Below, piece by piece: positions 38,434 through 50,290 of a DNA stretch of 64,000 nt. The translations under genes and the position numbers were made by a program. The notes beneath the pieces were generated by a model that saw only the letters and a list, made by a program, of their open reading frames with translations, did no database searches and was not told the origin of the DNA. The stretch comes from Archilochus colubris (taxonomy: Eukaryota; Chordata; Aves; Apodiformes; Trochilidae): NCBI GenBank assembly GCA_023079485.1, contig CM041083.1:156940552-157004551 (forward strand), given 5' to 3'. Positions within the stretch are counted from its first letter, which is position 1, and every line of letters starts with the position of its first letter.

Positions 38434-41079
38434 GGAAGGGAAGCAAAGCAGGACAACAAAGGTTGGCTAATTTACTCCTGATGTCATATTCCTGCAGGGC
38501 AGCATGACAAATACTTGTCCATCAATTAGCTGTCTTTTTGCCCGCCGAAGAAAGGACAAAACAGGAGGGACAGAAAGCAATACAAATCAGAGATGCCCAC
38601 GGCAGCCAGTTACGTAATGCTGATGTACCTCCTGCTCTGCGCTCACAACGCTCCCTTTGCTGCAGTTTCAAGGAACAACTTCCTAACAGTGGCCCAGTTT
38701 GCACATTTTTCAATGACTTTTTAAATAAAATTCATATGCACAAGAAAGAGTAAGATGCAGAATAAGGCTTAAGTGCTCTTTCTGACAGAGAAAAAAAAAC
38801 AAGAGAAGCTGAGGGTTAGATCTATGATCAGACATTTTCTGTTTCATAAAAAGTCACAAAGCTGTCTTGTTGTGCTGAAGCTCAAATTTAAACTGGCTGC
38901 CAGTTTTGAAGACTTCTTGTTTAACTTACTTGAAGAAACTACAAATAAAAAGAAGCAATAGGGAGACAGCTCCTTCAGCTTCAGTAAAGTGCCACTGTCA
39001 CTGCCAGGAACAAAAACGCAAGTCAGCAATTCTTTCTACAATAACGTACACTTATAATTCTTTCTATTTACAAAAAAGACTTGCCATGAAAGAGAAAAAT
39101 AGAACAGTTAGAAGTCAAGGCAGAATGGATACAACTACATATATATATCTTAAAAAGTGGGGGATTTTTGTCTTCATGAATAAAAGAAAACACCCAAACT
39201 GGTCAGATTTTATAAGCTTAGAACAAGGGAGTGGGGTGTTCACAAAACTAATGCGATATCAGCCATATTAAGTCTTGTCTCTACATTTTGTCCTTAAAAA
39301 TTAGAATATAACTATAAAATCTGCAATAAGCTATTGCTCATTACCTATCCTAGCCATTAAGTATACAAATACATTGTAACACTTAGGACCACATGCTTAA
39401 ATAATCAGGTGTTAATTAAGTATATCTGCAATTGCCTTGTTCCTTCCATTCTCTGACCCAACACGGTAAGTAAATAACATTACAAAAATCCCAGTGTCTA
39501 CCAGCCAAATATAACACAGAGAAGATAAAACACTCTTTCCTGCATGGCAGTAATTATTAAGGTCATATTTCAAACTCTACAGCACATGGGAGATTAAGAT
39601 AGCACTTTCATTGTGATTTACAGTGAATTCAATGGAACTTAATGTGCTGTAACTGCAAAGGCTTCAGAGAACACTTCCCTAACAAAATTCAACGGGCACA
39701 AACTGACCACAAAGTTAAACATACACAGGGAACTGACTAAGCCAAATATTAGTACTAGCCCCTTCGGAAGAATCACCGAAGAGCATTTAGCCAAAACTGG
39801 GCAACAAAATCACTGATGGAAGTTCCTAATCAAATATAACATTAAAAATACTGGAGGCAAATTATTTCTTCATTCCATCTTACTGTAGTTTTTTCTACTT
39901 CTCTGAGTAATGGAATAAAAATTTCCCATATATTTGTCTGATGTTTAATAGCATATACTTTTAAGGCCTTAAAAAACATACCCAGGTTACTTCAGGCCTC
40001 AGGGAAGCTACTGTCTGCAGCCTCTTAAGAAAATGCTCTGCCAGCATTTTCATTCTCTGTTGCAAAGAAGGAATGACTATAGAACTTCTGCTGATTCCAG
40101 GTTATAATAGTGTGGTGCAGAAATGCACTGACCCGTAAAGCACCTTGAGACCCACTAGCATCCTAAAGGCATACATCACTCCTGGGAAGTCACAGGAGCT
40201 AGGTGTGGGCATCAGCTATGTGACAATCCCTATCATCCAAAAACAAACTTCCCACATTGTAAGACTACCAAAGTAAATATTGCAAACCTATTATAAGGGT
40301 TTTCACATAACTTTTTTAGTCATGACCTAGGAACAATCTGAATATAAGTATCAGCATTTTTCTCTCCATATGCACAATAGTAAATGCGATTACTTCTGTG
40401 GGCATTGTTTTTGCTGCTCAAGCTGTAAAACACAGTCGATAAGATAAATAATTCAGGATTTAGCTGGGAGAATGTAGCACAAATTTTAATTACGCACAAC
40501 AGGAAAGATTTCAGACTTATACAGGTACAACTTTACATACACAGCAAAGCCATGAAATCCAAGGAACCAAAGGACAAAACTGGAACTTTTGAGGAGACTG
40601 ACAGGACATAAGTAACTTTTTGCAAGCAACAATCAAAAAATATTTTAAGTATAACTAGAATTAAGCTAATGAGTGCAATATTAATACAAGCGACCTTCTA
40701 ACTTGACTGTGAGAAACAAGCCATACAATCAGTTCAGGCAGGAGGAAAACTATTTCTGTAGTGACGTTCAGAAAGGAAAGCACAGGCATTTGCACTGGAC
40801 TCAATGAAATGCCTAGTGCTGAAGCCTGATCCTTGATAAGGGTGCTAAGGTGTGCCTGAGTATGTGTTTGTACATGGTCACACACAGAGGTTTACCGAAG
40901 GTCAGTCTCCTATGTTTTACAGCCCCCTTCACCAAGGCTTCAGTCAGCCCGTGTACGTGTGTGTATCTACAGGCATCACTGGCTTAAGGATGACAGCACA
41001 TTCACAACGCATTACACTCCACCCCTGTGCCTCACAGCCACGGGCTGTTACGAATAAGAAGGTTTTAGAGCAGAAATGC

Positions 41080-42330
41080 CACTTCACCTCCAGGCACTCA
41101 TCCCCCCAGAGGCAACCCCTGCCCCTTCCCTCACTCCGCAGCCAGGCAGCCGCGCACCGCTCTCCCCGGAGCAACCCGCCACCCCCTCACCGCCAGGGAA
41201 AACCCACGGGCCCCACACCGGGACCAACCGACGAGGGGGAGACGGAAAGAGGGGAGGGGGGGGCGGGCACAGGCGGCTCCCGTCGCAGGCCGGCAGCTCG
41301 GCAGAGGCCGGGCAGCCACCCCCTCAGAGGCCGAGCGACAGGGCTGCCGGTGGGGGAGGGGGTGCCAGCTCCCGCCGGCGCCGCGGGGCAAGGCCCGCCT
41401 GTCAGAACCCCGCCGCCACCGAGGTGGAGAGGGGAGGGGGCCGCGTTCGGGCCCGTACCGGCGCAGGGGAAGCGCCAGCGTCCCTGCCAGAACCCCAAGC
41501 GGAGGAGGTGAGAACCGGCGGGGGAAGGGTATGGAGGGTGAGGGAAGGACGCCCCCGCCGCCCACCTCCCTCGGCCCTCGGGAGAGGCGAGAGGTGCCTC
41601 GCTGAGGACTCCGCACTCACCACTTGGTAGCGGCTGACGGGTTGGTGGTGATCCATCCTGGCTCCCCGCCGACACGCACCAGCGCGACCGCACCTCCTCC
41701 AACTGGCCCCGCGTCCTTCGGCCCTTCCCTCGCCCGTTCCACCGGATCCGTCGTCGCCGCCGCCGCCCCGGCCTTGCCCCACTGCCTCCGCCCCCCGCCC
41801 ACCCCGGCGGCGGAGCCGGCCCAGGCGGCGGGGCGGGGCGCGACGCGACTCGACGCGCAGGAGGCTCCGCCCGCTCCTTGTGACGATTGCGGTGCGTATG
41901 CGCGCAGCCGCTGCTCGGCGATAGTGGCGGACCGGTGGGCCGTGTTCACCTCGGGCGAGTGGGATGGGGGTCCCGGGGGGGTCGCGCCGCCTTCCCCTTT
42001 ACCCGCCGCAGCCCTGCCGTGGTTGCTCCCCAAGTATTTCCGTCGGGGTTTTTGCGCCCTCGCCCCGCCTTGCGGTCTCCCGCCTGTGCCTTCGCCATCT
42101 CTGCCGCTTCTTGATGCCCCTGAGGGCAATTTCTGAGGCCGGTCTACTGAGCCCCGGGCTGTTGGAGGCCCTGGACCTGCTGCTTGGTCCATGTCGTGCT
42201 TGGCTGAGTGCGCTGGTCCTGCTGGTGGCCACCCTCAGCCTTTTCTCGGGTGCTGTACTTGTGACCAATTGTCCGCACCTGAGCCCCTTCCCCACTCCTT
42301 TCTTTGCAGTAATTCTGTCAGACTCTTCTG
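41080..42330. promoter_or_regulatory. NDFIP2: CpG-island promoter of NDFIP2
   Basis: A sharply bounded GC- and CpG-rich block in otherwise AT-rich DNA, covering exon 1, its leader and the start of intron 1. Visible elements: GGGGCGGGGC (SP1/KLF type) at 41830-41839 and an NRF1-like palindrome TGCGTATGCGC at 41893-41903 with one mismatch to the consensus. There is no TATA box in front of the start, as expected for a housekeeping-type dispersed promoter. The exact transcription start cannot be fixed from sequence; it probably lies between about 41700 and 41950. Long ORFs in several frames here are a by-product of GC richness. Confidence 0.85.
41621..41656 (-). CDS. NDFIP2: NDFIP2 exon 1, coding part (residues 1-12)
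   Basis: Encodes MDHHQPVSRYQV and ends in phase 0 at a consensus donor, GTG|GTGAGT. The start ATG (41654-41656 on the plus strand as cat) has a good Kozak context, with A at -3 and G at +4. It is the first AUG of the leader: no ATG occurs in any frame on this strand for more than 400 bases upstream. Human NDFIP2 also initiates at an upstream ATG that adds about 94 residues. No in-frame ATG for such an extension is visible here, although the frame stays open for at least 126 bases upstream. The exon sits inside the CpG island and is followed by the largest intron, about 16 kb. Confidence 0.93.
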
Positions 42331-42554
42331 TCCCAGCCCCATTCCTTGTTTAGATATGTAACTTCAAGGGGTGAGAAGTAGGGTGTGGCACAGAAGACAT
42401 CTTGGAGGCCTGAGGTTTTCATGAATGGTTTTCATTCATTTACCGAGAATTCTGTGTTGTGAGCCCATTTGCCCTCGGTTCCTTTGAAGGCAAAGCACTG
42501 TTCTCAGACAAGAAAACTCGACTTTCTTGTGCTTTCTTGTGCTCTCATCCTCCT

Positions 42555-43200
42555 TGTCAAGGTTTAACAAAGAAGTCGATGACAGATAACTCTTTATTAA
42601 CCCCTCTCCCTTCCCAGAAAGGGAAAGGAAAGAGAATATGGGAGGGAGGCTGACAAGGTGGAAACTAAACCACGCAGCTTTAATGAAGTAGAAATGATGA
42701 AAAAGGAAATAATGAAATATCTACAAATAGGTACAAAACCAACATCACATTCCTCCTCAATAACGCATCACCAACAGTGCTGCAGGGCAGGCCCTGGAAA
42801 AGTCCTGGACTGTGCTCCTGGAGTCAGCAGCAAAGGGAAGCTGGATTCAGGAATGTTCGGAGTCAGTAATGCACAGGTCGAGATCAAAGGCAGAAGAACA
42901 TACGGAGTCCTTCCAGAAATCTGGGCATGAACAAATAAAAGCTTGCTCCTCATGATCTCTTAGATTTATACAGAGCGTGATTCATATGGGATGGAGTTTA
43001 TTTTTTTTTTTTTATGAATTTGGGTCACCTGTCCAGTCTGTTCTTCCCCACAGGAGGGTCACAGGTGTGACCTCTTTTCCTCCCTTTCGTTTCTGGCACA
43101 CAAGGAAGAAGTTCAGCAGAACCAAGCTGTGATTTTTCTTCTGCATACTGTTCTCCAGCAGGAACTATAAACATTGAGTGTTACCAGTCCTGGAAGCACA
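42555..43200 (-). mobile_element. LTR-like block (endogenous retroviral solo LTR), sense to NDFIP2
   Basis: On the minus strand this reads like an LTR. It starts TGTGCTTCC near 43200, has a TATAAATC box (plus 42963-42970) preceded by CCCATATGAATCACGCTCTG, a late AATAAA (plus 42593-42598), a U-rich stretch, and ends CCTTGACA at 42555. The layout resembles avian ERVL-type LTRs. I found no clear target duplication, so the boundaries, especially the 43200 end, are approximate. No internal retroviral coding sequence is present. It sits 0.9-1.5 kb upstream of NDFIP2 exon 1. Confidence 0.5.
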
Positions 43201-45094
43201 TGCTGTCAGAAAAACATTGCTGTTAATTTCATCAAGTGCAGCTACTTGGAAAAGACTTAACTGAAAACTAAAAGTGCAAATCAGAAAATTGGTTCTGTTC
43301 TGGCTCAAACCTGGACAGTCCTAAAACTGTAAATCTACGTATGTAAAGGCAGCGAAAAACTGATATATTCACCCATAGTGTTACATCACATGAGGATGAT
43401 TCATTCCTAAATTCCCACACTGTCAGAGACGTAGCTGTGGTAGGAGACAGTTTCAAAATAGCTGTAGATACAGCTTCTAGCTGCAGTGAAGAGGGGTGGC
43501 TCTATGTAGAGCTGAGTACGTGATCTGCAAGGTAAATACTCTTACAAAAGCAGCTTCTTACTATTGCTAAGGGCTTGCACACAGAGCTTTATCTTGCAGT
43601 CCAGGTCATCACCTTTATCCAGGCTGCATGTCTGCTCAGGGGCTGACCTGTCCAGCTGGGTAAAAATTCTTGTACAGCCAGACATCATCACCGATAAGCT
43701 GGGTGAGGACTTGAGGGAGTGAAATCTCAATATGTGTATATAAGCAGAGAAGTGGAGAGTGAGCTCAGAGTTTTGTTTCTAGATAGGGGTAGAAATGAAG
43801 GTGTACAGGACTACAAAGGAGGAGAAGGTGAAAGTATGAGGCTTTCTGTGTGCACCCAGGACCTTCCTTGCAGCCTTTGTCTGACTAATGCATCAGTTAC
43901 TGAAAAGTAAATCAAAAGTTCTCAAACAAGTTTGGGCCTATTCTATTGTTTAGTTCATTTGTTGTGTTCCTCAAACAAGAACTCAAAAGCCTTAGTTGTT
44001 CAGGAAAAAAGTTGGCAGAGAAACATAGTTTTAAAATGGATTAATGTTATTATTTTTCTTACAGGATTTCCTCCTTTTTCCTCTTTACATCTATAAATAA
44101 TGAAAGTTTCTACGTTTAATCATTCTGTCTTAAAAGGAACCATTATTAGTAAAGGTCATATTAAGTTGAAGAATAGTTTGTATGGGGTACTGCACTCAGC
44201 CTCTGTTACCAAATAGAAGTAAAATCTCTTAATTATATTATCAGATTTCACAGGAAATGGAATTTGGACCATTCATGTAAAAGGTTTAACTTCTACTGTC
44301 CTCTGTATTGTCAGAAAAAAAATAATTTCCTCAAAGTAAACTGTTCCTGAAGGGTTGCATGTGACATCTCAGACATTGCCTGAAAAGTGACATACAAATC
44401 AAAAACAGAGTGTTAGTCTGAAATTTTGAAAATGTCACCTGATCTCTGTGGCTTTTGTGGTGGTTTTTGTATCTCAGCTCTGTGGAATGCACCATCCTAA
44501 AAACTCCAAGTTTAGCACTGGTTAATAGCTACCAAATATTATTTCGGCCTGCAAATGTTGGAATACAATTGAATAAGCATTTATTAAAATTGTGGAAATC
44601 ACTTCTTTTAAGGGAAGAAAGGACAGTAGGCAAGAACCAGAATATCTTTACTGGGGAAATAAGAAAATACTCTGCAGAGATCATGAAAAGAGTCACAGAA
44701 GGAGGGATAAGTTCCAGAGAGGTATTAAAGGTGTGTGGGGGGAGGGACTTTCACACCTAGGGACAAGTTTTGGATGGGTGATACAACTTAGAAGATAAAC
44801 AGAGACACAGCTGCTTTTTCTTCAGGAATATTACCAGTGTATTTATGAGACTTACCCTCAAAACAGATGATGTGACTAATTTAGACTTTGAATATGTCCA
44901 TAGGAAGCTATGTCATTGGTTTCACTTAAGACTAAAAAAGGATAATAGTGCATTTCTGTCAGATCTTTGTATTTTCAAAATTGTGTTATCTGTATATTTT
45001 AATTTAACGGTCTGGTTCCAGAGGTTTTGACTATGGCATAATATTGATCGATAATGCGAAGTAATCAGTAAGCACTAAGGCACCTTTTCAATTA

Positions 45095-45553
45095 CAGAAC
45101 CACAAAATCACAGAATGGTAAAGGTTGGAATGACTTCTGGAGTTCACCTGGTCCAGCCCCCTGCTCAAGCAGGGCCACACAGAGCTGGTTGCCAAGAGCT
45201 GTGTCCAGATGACTTATGAATATCTCCAAAGACTGGGGACTCCACAACCTCTGTGGACAACCTGTGTCTGTGCATAGTAACCCTCATGGTAAAAAATAAA
45301 TGTTTCCTGATATTCAGAGGGAACCTGGGAATGTCTTGTCTTCTGGTGTCTGTCCATCGCCTCTGGTCCTGTCACTGGGAACCACTGAGAAGAGCTTAGC
45401 CTCTTTGGACTCTCCCTTTAGGTATTTATATATTGATGAGATCCCCCTGTTCCTTCTCTTCTCCAGGCCGAACAGTCCCAGTCCTCTCAGCGTGTTCTCA
45501 AGAGATGCTCCAGTCCCTTCATTATCTTGGTGGCTCTTTGTTGGATTCTTCCC
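45095..45553 (-). mobile_element. CR1 LINE fragment
   Basis: Minus-oriented CR1 beginning with the inverted 3' end (CACAGAATGGTAAAGGTTGG), then CCAGCCCCCTGCTCAAGCAG and TTCTCTTCTCCAGGCCGAAC. The two overlapping plus-strand ORFs here are shadows of the element. Confidence 0.94.
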
Positions 45554-47371
45554 AAATTAGTATCAAAGTGCCATTTAAAAGAAAGTATTGCTTCATCTTT
45601 GTTTTAGGAATAAGAAACCTAATTGCTGTTAGTCAGCAAATTTACAACAGCTTAAACTTTGTTCCACCATGAAACTGAGCCAAGAAAGTAATCTTCTTGG
45701 TAGTAATAACTGTGGCAAACTCAGTTCTGGAAATAGTTATTTTGAACTATGTGATCTGAATTCAGACAAGTTTGAACTGAATTGCAGAAAGGCAAGCAGT
45801 AAAAGTCTGTTACCAATTTTAAGCTTTTTTTTCATTCAGTCAATGGCCAGTGAATAAGAAACCACGATATTTAACTTTACACTTCTTCACCTGTATAAGC
45901 CTATTCAAATTTTTTAAAGTTTTTGATGGAACTTACACAATAGGCAGAATACAAAGCTAGGTTAATTTTGTTTTAACAAACATACATAAAACAAATAATG
46001 TGTATTTATATTTTTCTACAATTTTTTACTATTTTCTGTAAATACTATGCTTACTGTCCTGTTTTGCTTGCTATGCCTTGTAAAGAATTTAGAATAAAAG
46101 CTGTACATTTCTATCCAAAATTTGAACAGAAAAATTAAAACCACATTTTGTAGCTTCATTTTGCATATTGAGCATTGGTGTTCATCTAATACCCAAAATG
46201 TCAGTGGAAAATTAATAGATTTTTCTAAAAGTAAATCTAACAAAATTCATGTACTCATGGACTGACTTGAGACCAGGCTGTCAATTTCCTGGCTGCATTT
46301 GTTTTCTTCACGGTTTTCAAACTTTGTTTATAAGATATTTAGTTTTAATTCCAAGTTCTTGGCGATTTAAACCACATAAAACTTCTGATCTCTATGTGGA
46401 TTTAGATAGCTGCTTTAAGCAGGAAGTTGGCTTAAAGAAATTAGTGGGACTTATTTTCTTAGAAACAACAGGAGGTTGGCTTGTTTTTTTTTCATCTCCT
46501 TTTTTAGGCAACACAGGCAATTCCAGAGCAATCCTTAGTAGGACCACGGGGCTACTTTTAAGATTTCACATCTGAATACAGAGTTTTAATTACATTGTTG
46601 TCATCTTTGTTCAGTGTGTATGCACATATATGCACTTGCAAATCTTGGAAATGCCCAAAACCCATGCAGTTATATCTGAACCAACTTGAAATGTCACTAC
46701 TGCTACATAGAGTAGGTACAGGGTGAGAAACATTGAAAATATTTGCCTTGGTCTAGGGTGGGTATTGCAGGATCTCTTTGCTGCCACTGCTGTTTCCTGT
46801 TAATCACAGGGACAGCTCTAAACTTGTTCAGGTACATTCTGACAGGATCATCATAGCTGTGCTTTGTCTAAAATGATTGCTTAGCATCTCTCTGCAGTAA
46901 GCTATGAATCTGGAGCAAATTGTATGGAACCCAGAAACAAAGCCTGAGGCAGTGTTCCTGTCTCTGAGAGGGGATTCTTCTTAAAAATTCATGTTTTCAC
47001 ATAATGTGACACAAGCTACGTGTTGCTATGAGGAATGAAAGCAAAGGCTAATGGTGTTTCACAGGTGACAGAGGAGAGTCTGAAAGTGAGGAAGAAGGAT
47101 CTGCCAAGACCCACCTCTTTGGAGAGGCTTGAGTAGTTTGGGAGAAGTCTGTACAAAGCAGAAAAATCACAGGAGTAAAACATTTGAGTGTGTGTCACTT
47201 TGAAGTTGTTGTCTTTAAAACCAGACTCTCTCTTTAAACATTATGAGTTTATAACTATTTGGGGGAAATTACTCATAATAAAATATCCTCATTTGAATAT
47301 CTGTGTGTAGCAAACACTATGTTAAAAAGACCCCAAATAATAAAACCAAGAAGTAATTACAATGTTTAAAT

Positions 47372-47398
47372 TTGTTGTTGTTGTTGTTGTTGTTGTTA
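47372..47398. repeat. (TTG)n microsatellite
   Basis: Eight to nine TTG triplets. Confidence 0.9.
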
Positions 47399-49669
47399 TT
47401 ATATGGTGTAGTTTTTCAGTGTTTTCCACTTAGCCCTAACAGTAACCAGCATGTGCTGCCATGGAAATAAACAATGTTTAGCAAACAAAAAAATCCCCAT
47501 ATGGCTTTGAAGTTTCCATTTAACAAATTGGATGGAATGGAATGTGCAGAAGTCAGGCAGAGTTGATAAAACTGATGACAGTAAAGTAGAAGCACGGAAT
47601 ATAAAATGTAAATATATGCCAAGTTATGAAGGAATGTGGGAAATATGTGAGAAAATACCTCCAGTTAGTAAACAAAGAAAAAAAAAATTAAAAAATCCCC
47701 AAGCCCGTAAGATCTGGTAGGGAAAATGAAGGAAATGGTAGAAAATGCAGATGGCAATATGCTTTGTGCATTGAAAGTTAAAACAGATGAATACTACAAG
47801 AAGAAATCTATTTCTGTTATGGTGTCCTATTTGAACAGGACATTTCCACTCTGATCTTGGCAATGCTTGTATATTTTGTACTACAAGTAAGATATGTTTT
47901 CAGTAGAAAAGTTTTAACATGGATTCCTTAGGGGAAAAATGATACAAATATTTGTTTAGCCATTAAGCTGAAAGCTACTTTATTTTTGAATTGGTTCTTG
48001 GTCTTCTGTGAATGGTGTGAATATTGTCTCTATTTTAAAACATCCTGAAAGAAATTATATGAAAATAAGTGATCAAAAAATCTAAACAGTTAAGGTCTGG
48101 GTGTTATTTGAAAATCATTTTGTTACAAGACTGGAAGAGGAAAGGCCAAGTAACTCCATGCTCGTGTAGTGCCAATATTGCTTTAAAATATTAACTGCAA
48201 TGCATGGTCTCTGTCCTACAGGAACAGAGGGAAGCTGAATATATATTCACAGTAAATTACTGCTAGGTCACTAAGTGTAAGGTATTGGCATTTCTCCTTA
48301 CACTTATAACACAGTATAAAAATCTATTTGGAATAGCTATAAAGTGAAACTAATCCTTTCACTATTGAGACAATGCTGATCATTCAAATTAGATGTCTTG
48401 CACAGTACTGATAATGGTTGTTTTCTAAATATCAGTCTATTCATCATTATGTTTTTTCCATATATGTGGCTCCTGAGTAGGCTTTATGCCCAAATTGCTT
48501 TTCTTCTATATAAAGTGAAGCTCTGCAAAAATAATAAACCTCTTGGATTAGGAACCACTATTTTATTTTGTGTTTGTAAAGCAACTGCAATAAAAACCAC
48601 ACAGTGCTGCAGTGTTACAGTGGCTCCTTGTAATGCTAGCTTAGTATCCCTTTGAACGTAGATCAGAATATAAACAAAATTATAGCATTACCATACCAGT
48701 AACCACCATATCATCAACTAAACCTTGCGAGCTGCAATGCTAACTCAACCTAAATTCTGTCTAAGGCCTCATGCCTCACGATTCCTGTGGAGCAGGCTTT
48801 CTGTATCTTGCAAAGCCCTTCAAATGACTTTTAGAGGATTTCTGACATGCACAGTTTTTACCCATTAGCTAGGCACACGAGCTTAGATAGTAAAAACTGA
48901 ATATGATTGCTTAGCTCAATGGGTTACTTGTTAAACATGGAGAAAAATGTTTTTTTAACTGGACTAGCATGTTAGCAGCCAGATAATATGTATCCTTCTG
49001 TCAGAATACGCTGTACTATTCCAGCTAAATAGAGGTAGTTCCCAGATTTTATCCAGACACACCTCAGGAGATAGTAATATGCTACCACATAGTCACAGCT
49101 GTAATTACAATTGCTTAAATCTTTTCCATATTTTTGTTTTCAAAAGCATGTAGCTTTCTGAAAGAAAAATTGCCCAGCTTGCTGAATCTGAGTGGAATTA
49201 TCCTTCAATATCTGAGCTGACCTAGGACTGCAGTGGCAGAAAGCAAAAATGAATTTTGAGAATCAATCTTCAACAACAATTTCTGCTGAAGCTATCTTTT
49301 GTTCAGTTGTGCAGTGCATATATATAGCTTGAAGCACAATATTTCAGGTCAGTTCTGAGGCAAAAAAGACAATGTTATACTTGAGTGTGTTGAATGCTGC
49401 TGGGAATGTAGGGAAGTGTTCTAAAGTCAGCAGTTCAGCAAGGGTTTGATATTGTTGTGTGAGTTCAGCTAAACAAAAGAAGAAGCACTTATTGTGAAGT
49501 TACCACCTGTGTTGCCCAGGTTTACTGAACTACAGAGCAGTTAGCTTACCTAAATTTAGATGTTTCTGGCACAGGTGTCTGCATCAGTTCTATATATCTG
49601 GATGTTTTTTTACAGTGAGTGGAAAAAAACAGGCACTTTCATGATGCAGTTCATCTAGTTCTAAGATAA

Positions 49670-49815
49670 ATACCTCTGGTCTTGTCACTGGGTACCACTG
49701 AAAAGCATTTGCCTGCCTTTTCTTCATTCCCTCCTTTCATGTATTTATCAAACATGGATGGATTCCCCCTGAGCCTTCTCTTCTTCATACTGAACAATTC
49801 CAACTCTCTTAGTCT
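49670..49815 (-). mobile_element. CR1 LINE fragment (short)
   Basis: Contains the inverted CR1 stretch CTCTGGTCTTGTCACTGGGT through CCTTCTCTTCTTCATACTGAAC, parallel to the copies at 26.8 and 45.4 kb. It abuts a CR1 fragment of opposite orientation. Confidence 0.8.
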
Positions 49816-50290
49816 GGAGAACCCAACCAGGGACCATGCTCTGCTAGATCTGATACTTTAAAACAAGGAAGAACTGGTCAGGGATGTGAAAGTTTGAGTT
49901 GGCCTTGTCTGCATGTTACCCCTAGTGTCCGGATCCCACAGGATCCAGGAGAAGGAGGATACTACAGAGGGATCAGAGTAAAAAGCAGAAATTCAAGGCT
50001 ATATTTCGTGAGAATAGACATCAGCCTCTTCAGAGATCTTCTTGGAAGAATCCCATGGAATATGACAATGGAAAGAAGAGGGGTCCAAGAGAGCTGGTTG
50101 ATATTCAAAGATCATCTCCTCCAAGCTCAAGAAAGGTGCATTCCAAAACGTAGGAGATAAAACAAAGGCAGCAGGAGTCTTGCTTGGATGAGCAAGGAGA
50201 TCCTAAATTGATTTGGACATAAAAAGGAAATGTACAAGATAAGGACAATGACAGATGACCCATGCAGTATATAAAGTGCATCTCTAATAA
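49816..50290 (+). pseudogene. Degenerate CR1 ORF2 internal fragment (endonuclease end and linker)
   Basis: The plus strand encodes, across frameshifts and stops, recognisable CR1 ORF2 text: HALLDLIL*NKEELVRDVKV at about 49835-49893, then FRDLLGRIPW and GVQESWLIFKDHLLQAQERC in the open stretch 49894-50160, then a WMSKEI-like and HKKEMYK-like remnant to about 50285. This is the region between the endonuclease and reverse transcriptase domains. Several in-frame stops and at least one frame change make it dead. The 88-codon open stretch should not be annotated as a host gene. Confidence 0.88.

Larger units (their letters stand above)
25589..41620 (-). other. NDFIP2 intron 1
   Basis: A 16-kb first intron. 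It contains a sense-oriented CR1 (26626-27256), an (AT)n microsatellite (31020-31041), a 25-base poly(A) run (38409-38433) and, at its 5' end, the intron part of the CpG island (from about 41080). Other stretches are AT-rich and without recognisable genes. Confidence 0.85.
2102..41656 (-). other. NDFIP2: NDFIP2 gene, coding extent (seven coding exons)
   Basis: Joining seven minus-strand exons gives a 249-residue membrane protein that I recognise as NEDD4 family-interacting protein 2. Family knowledge: NDFIP1/2 sit in endosomal and Golgi membranes, bind WW domains of NEDD4, ITCH and related HECT ligases through PY motifs, and recruit and activate them toward membrane substrates. Visible in the predicted protein: PPPY at residues 50-53 and 89-92, LPTY at 98-101, an Ala-rich stretch at about 109-117, the conserved DDFSDADQLRVGNDGIF block before the membrane part, and three hydrophobic segments at about 144-168, 175-193 and 206-222. 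The start MDHHQP matches the internal methionine of the longer human form. Identification as NDFIP2 rather than NDFIP1 rests on MDHHQP, CITNTIAGRYGAICGFG and the NMSESMAAAHRTR tail. Exon phases are all consistent. Differences from mammals are a longer exon 2 end, a shifted exon 4 acceptor and a C-terminal FFFLY. Confidence 0.96.

Noticed and set aside
40852..42353. Many ORFs of 100-220 codons on both strands
   Set aside because: They lie in the CpG island, where stop codons are rare. The only supported coding sequence there is the 36-base NDFIP2 exon 1.
45300..45672. Two plus-strand ORFs
   Set aside because: Antisense to the CR1 fragment at 45095-45553.
49894..50160. 88-codon plus-strand ORF as a host gene
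   Set aside because: Its text matches CR1 ORF2 (FRDLLGRIPW, ESWLIFKDHLLQAQ) and the flanks contain frameshifts and stops.
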